Origin: Chitinophagales bacterium
GTDB taxonomy: Bacteria; Bacteroidota; Bacteroidia; Chitinophagales; CAIODY01
DNA length: 5,468 bases
NCBI GenBank assembly: GCA_023251415.1
Contig: JAHEYX010000191.1
Location: forward strand, 1-5,468
Direction: 5' to 3'
Shown piece by piece: positions 4,743-5,468 of this stretch. The stretch's first letter is position 1; each line of letters begins with the position of its first letter. The notes beneath the pieces are model-generated. The model searched no databases. It was given only the letters and a program-made list of their open reading frames with translations, and had not been told where the DNA came from. The position numbers and the translations under genes were made by a program.

Positions 4743-5468
4743 ATGGATATTCAACAACGCTATTCCGACACGCTAACTTATTTATATGCACAGTTGCCCA
4801 TGTTTCATCGCATCGGTGCCGCAGCTTATAAAGCCGATTTAACCAATACAATTCAGTTGTTGGAAAAGGTTGGCAATCCGCATCGCCATTGGCCTTCGAT
4901 ACATATTGCCGGTACCAATGGAAAGGGGAGTAGTTCGCACATGCTGGCTGCAGCCTTACAACAAAACGGTTACAAAACCGGACTGTATACTTCGCCACAT
5001 CTACTCGATTTTCGCGAACGTATTCGCATCAATGGTATCATGATTCCGCAAGCTTTTGTGGTGGAAACCATTGCTGAATTAAAATCGAAAATAGAAGAAT
5101 TGCAACCTTCGTTTTTTGAATTAACCGTTGCCTTGTGTTTTCATTATTTCGCAAAAGAAAAAGTAGACATCGCCGTTATCGAAACAGGCTTGGGCGGGCG
5201 ATTAGACAGTACGAACGTGATTGCACCCGAATTGAGTTTAATAACGAATATCGCATTAGATCACATGAATTTATTGGGCGATACGCTCGATAAAATAGCT
5301 ACAGAAAAAGCCGGAATTATTAAATCGAATACGCCGGCAATCATCAGTCAACATACCTCCGTTGACGAGGTGTTTATTACTAAGGCAGCAGCAGTTAATG
5401 CTCCTTTGTTTTTTGCGGAAGATCAAATAAGTAGTATCGATTTAGGCTTCACTGCCAACCATAAACGC
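4743..5468 (+). CDS. folC: Dihydrofolate/folylpolyglutamate synthase, N-terminal part
   Basis: The frame is open from the ATG at 4743 to the right edge: 242 residues of a protein usually about 420-430 long, so roughly the last 40% is missing from the window. It belongs to the Mur ligase-like family. Seen in order: the ATP-binding P-loop IAGTNGKGSSS (55-65), TSPHLLDFRERI (83-94), SFFELT (123-128), the ETGLGGRLDSTN block (147-158), and ITNIALDHMNLLGDTLDKIATEKAGIIK (starting 168), whose Lys about 189 corresponds to the carbamylated lysine of E. coli FolC. The enzyme adds glutamate to dihydropteroate and to folates in the cytoplasm, using ATP. It is transcribed away from the SDR gene. The ATG start fits the family, with the P-loop beginning about residue 56. 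Confidence 0.95.
   Translation, partial: MDIQQRYSDTLTYLYAQLPMFHRIGAAAYKADLTNTIQLLEKVGNPHRHWPSIHIAGTNGKGSSSHMLAAALQQNGYKTGLYTSPHLLDFRERIRINGIMIPQAFVVETIAELKSKIEELQPSFFELTVALCFHYFAKEKVDIAVIETGLGGRLDSTNVIAPELSLITNIALDHMNLLGDTLDKIATEKAGIIKSNTPAIISQHTSVDEVFITKAAAVNAPLFFAEDQISSIDLGFTANHKR

Noticed and set aside
4741..4998. Minus-strand open frame over the folC start
   Set aside because: Antisense shadow; the plus strand encodes the clear FolC P-loop here.

Overview
This window looks like chromosomal DNA from a member of the Bacteroidota (Bacteroidetes), possibly Chitinophagales or a related order. The signs are AT-rich intergenic DNA, genes without Shine-Dalgarno sequences, tRNA genes that do not encode CCA, a near-perfect Bacteroidota-type promoter (TTG, 19 bp, TAnnTTTG), and protein sequences that read as Bacteroidota. 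The exact order is inference.

Left third (1-1200): no convincing gene. It starts with three copies of a 51-52 bp intergenic repeat (1-144). A long 21-bp satellite-like array follows: 17 exact-length units at 265-621 (array A), a degenerate bridge, then 15 exact-length but more diverged units at 690-1004 (array B). Unit length is invariant while sequence drifts. Array B has a higher-order period of four units (84 bp). The period divides by three, so the minus strand shows long open frames of 7-residue repeats, but the frames of A and B are not continuous and B contains stops. This array is the most unusual feature of the window.

Middle (1200-1600): a minus-strand tRNA unit, tRNA-Gly(GCC) then tRNA-Leu(UAA), with a recognisable promoter, a structured leader, a strong terminator-like hairpin between the two tRNAs and another after them.

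Right two thirds: four minus-strand genes, in transcription order a PtmA-like short-chain dehydrogenase, a GT-B/CDP-glycerol-transferase-like surface-glycan protein, an ISC-type [2Fe-2S] ferredoxin and an exported thioredoxin-fold protein. The first two are tightly packed and probably act together in making or transferring a surface sugar. The last two are separated by 9 bp and form a redox pair with a possible promoter of their own. Divergent from them, folC (dihydrofolate/folylpolyglutamate synthase) starts at 4743 and runs off the right edge.
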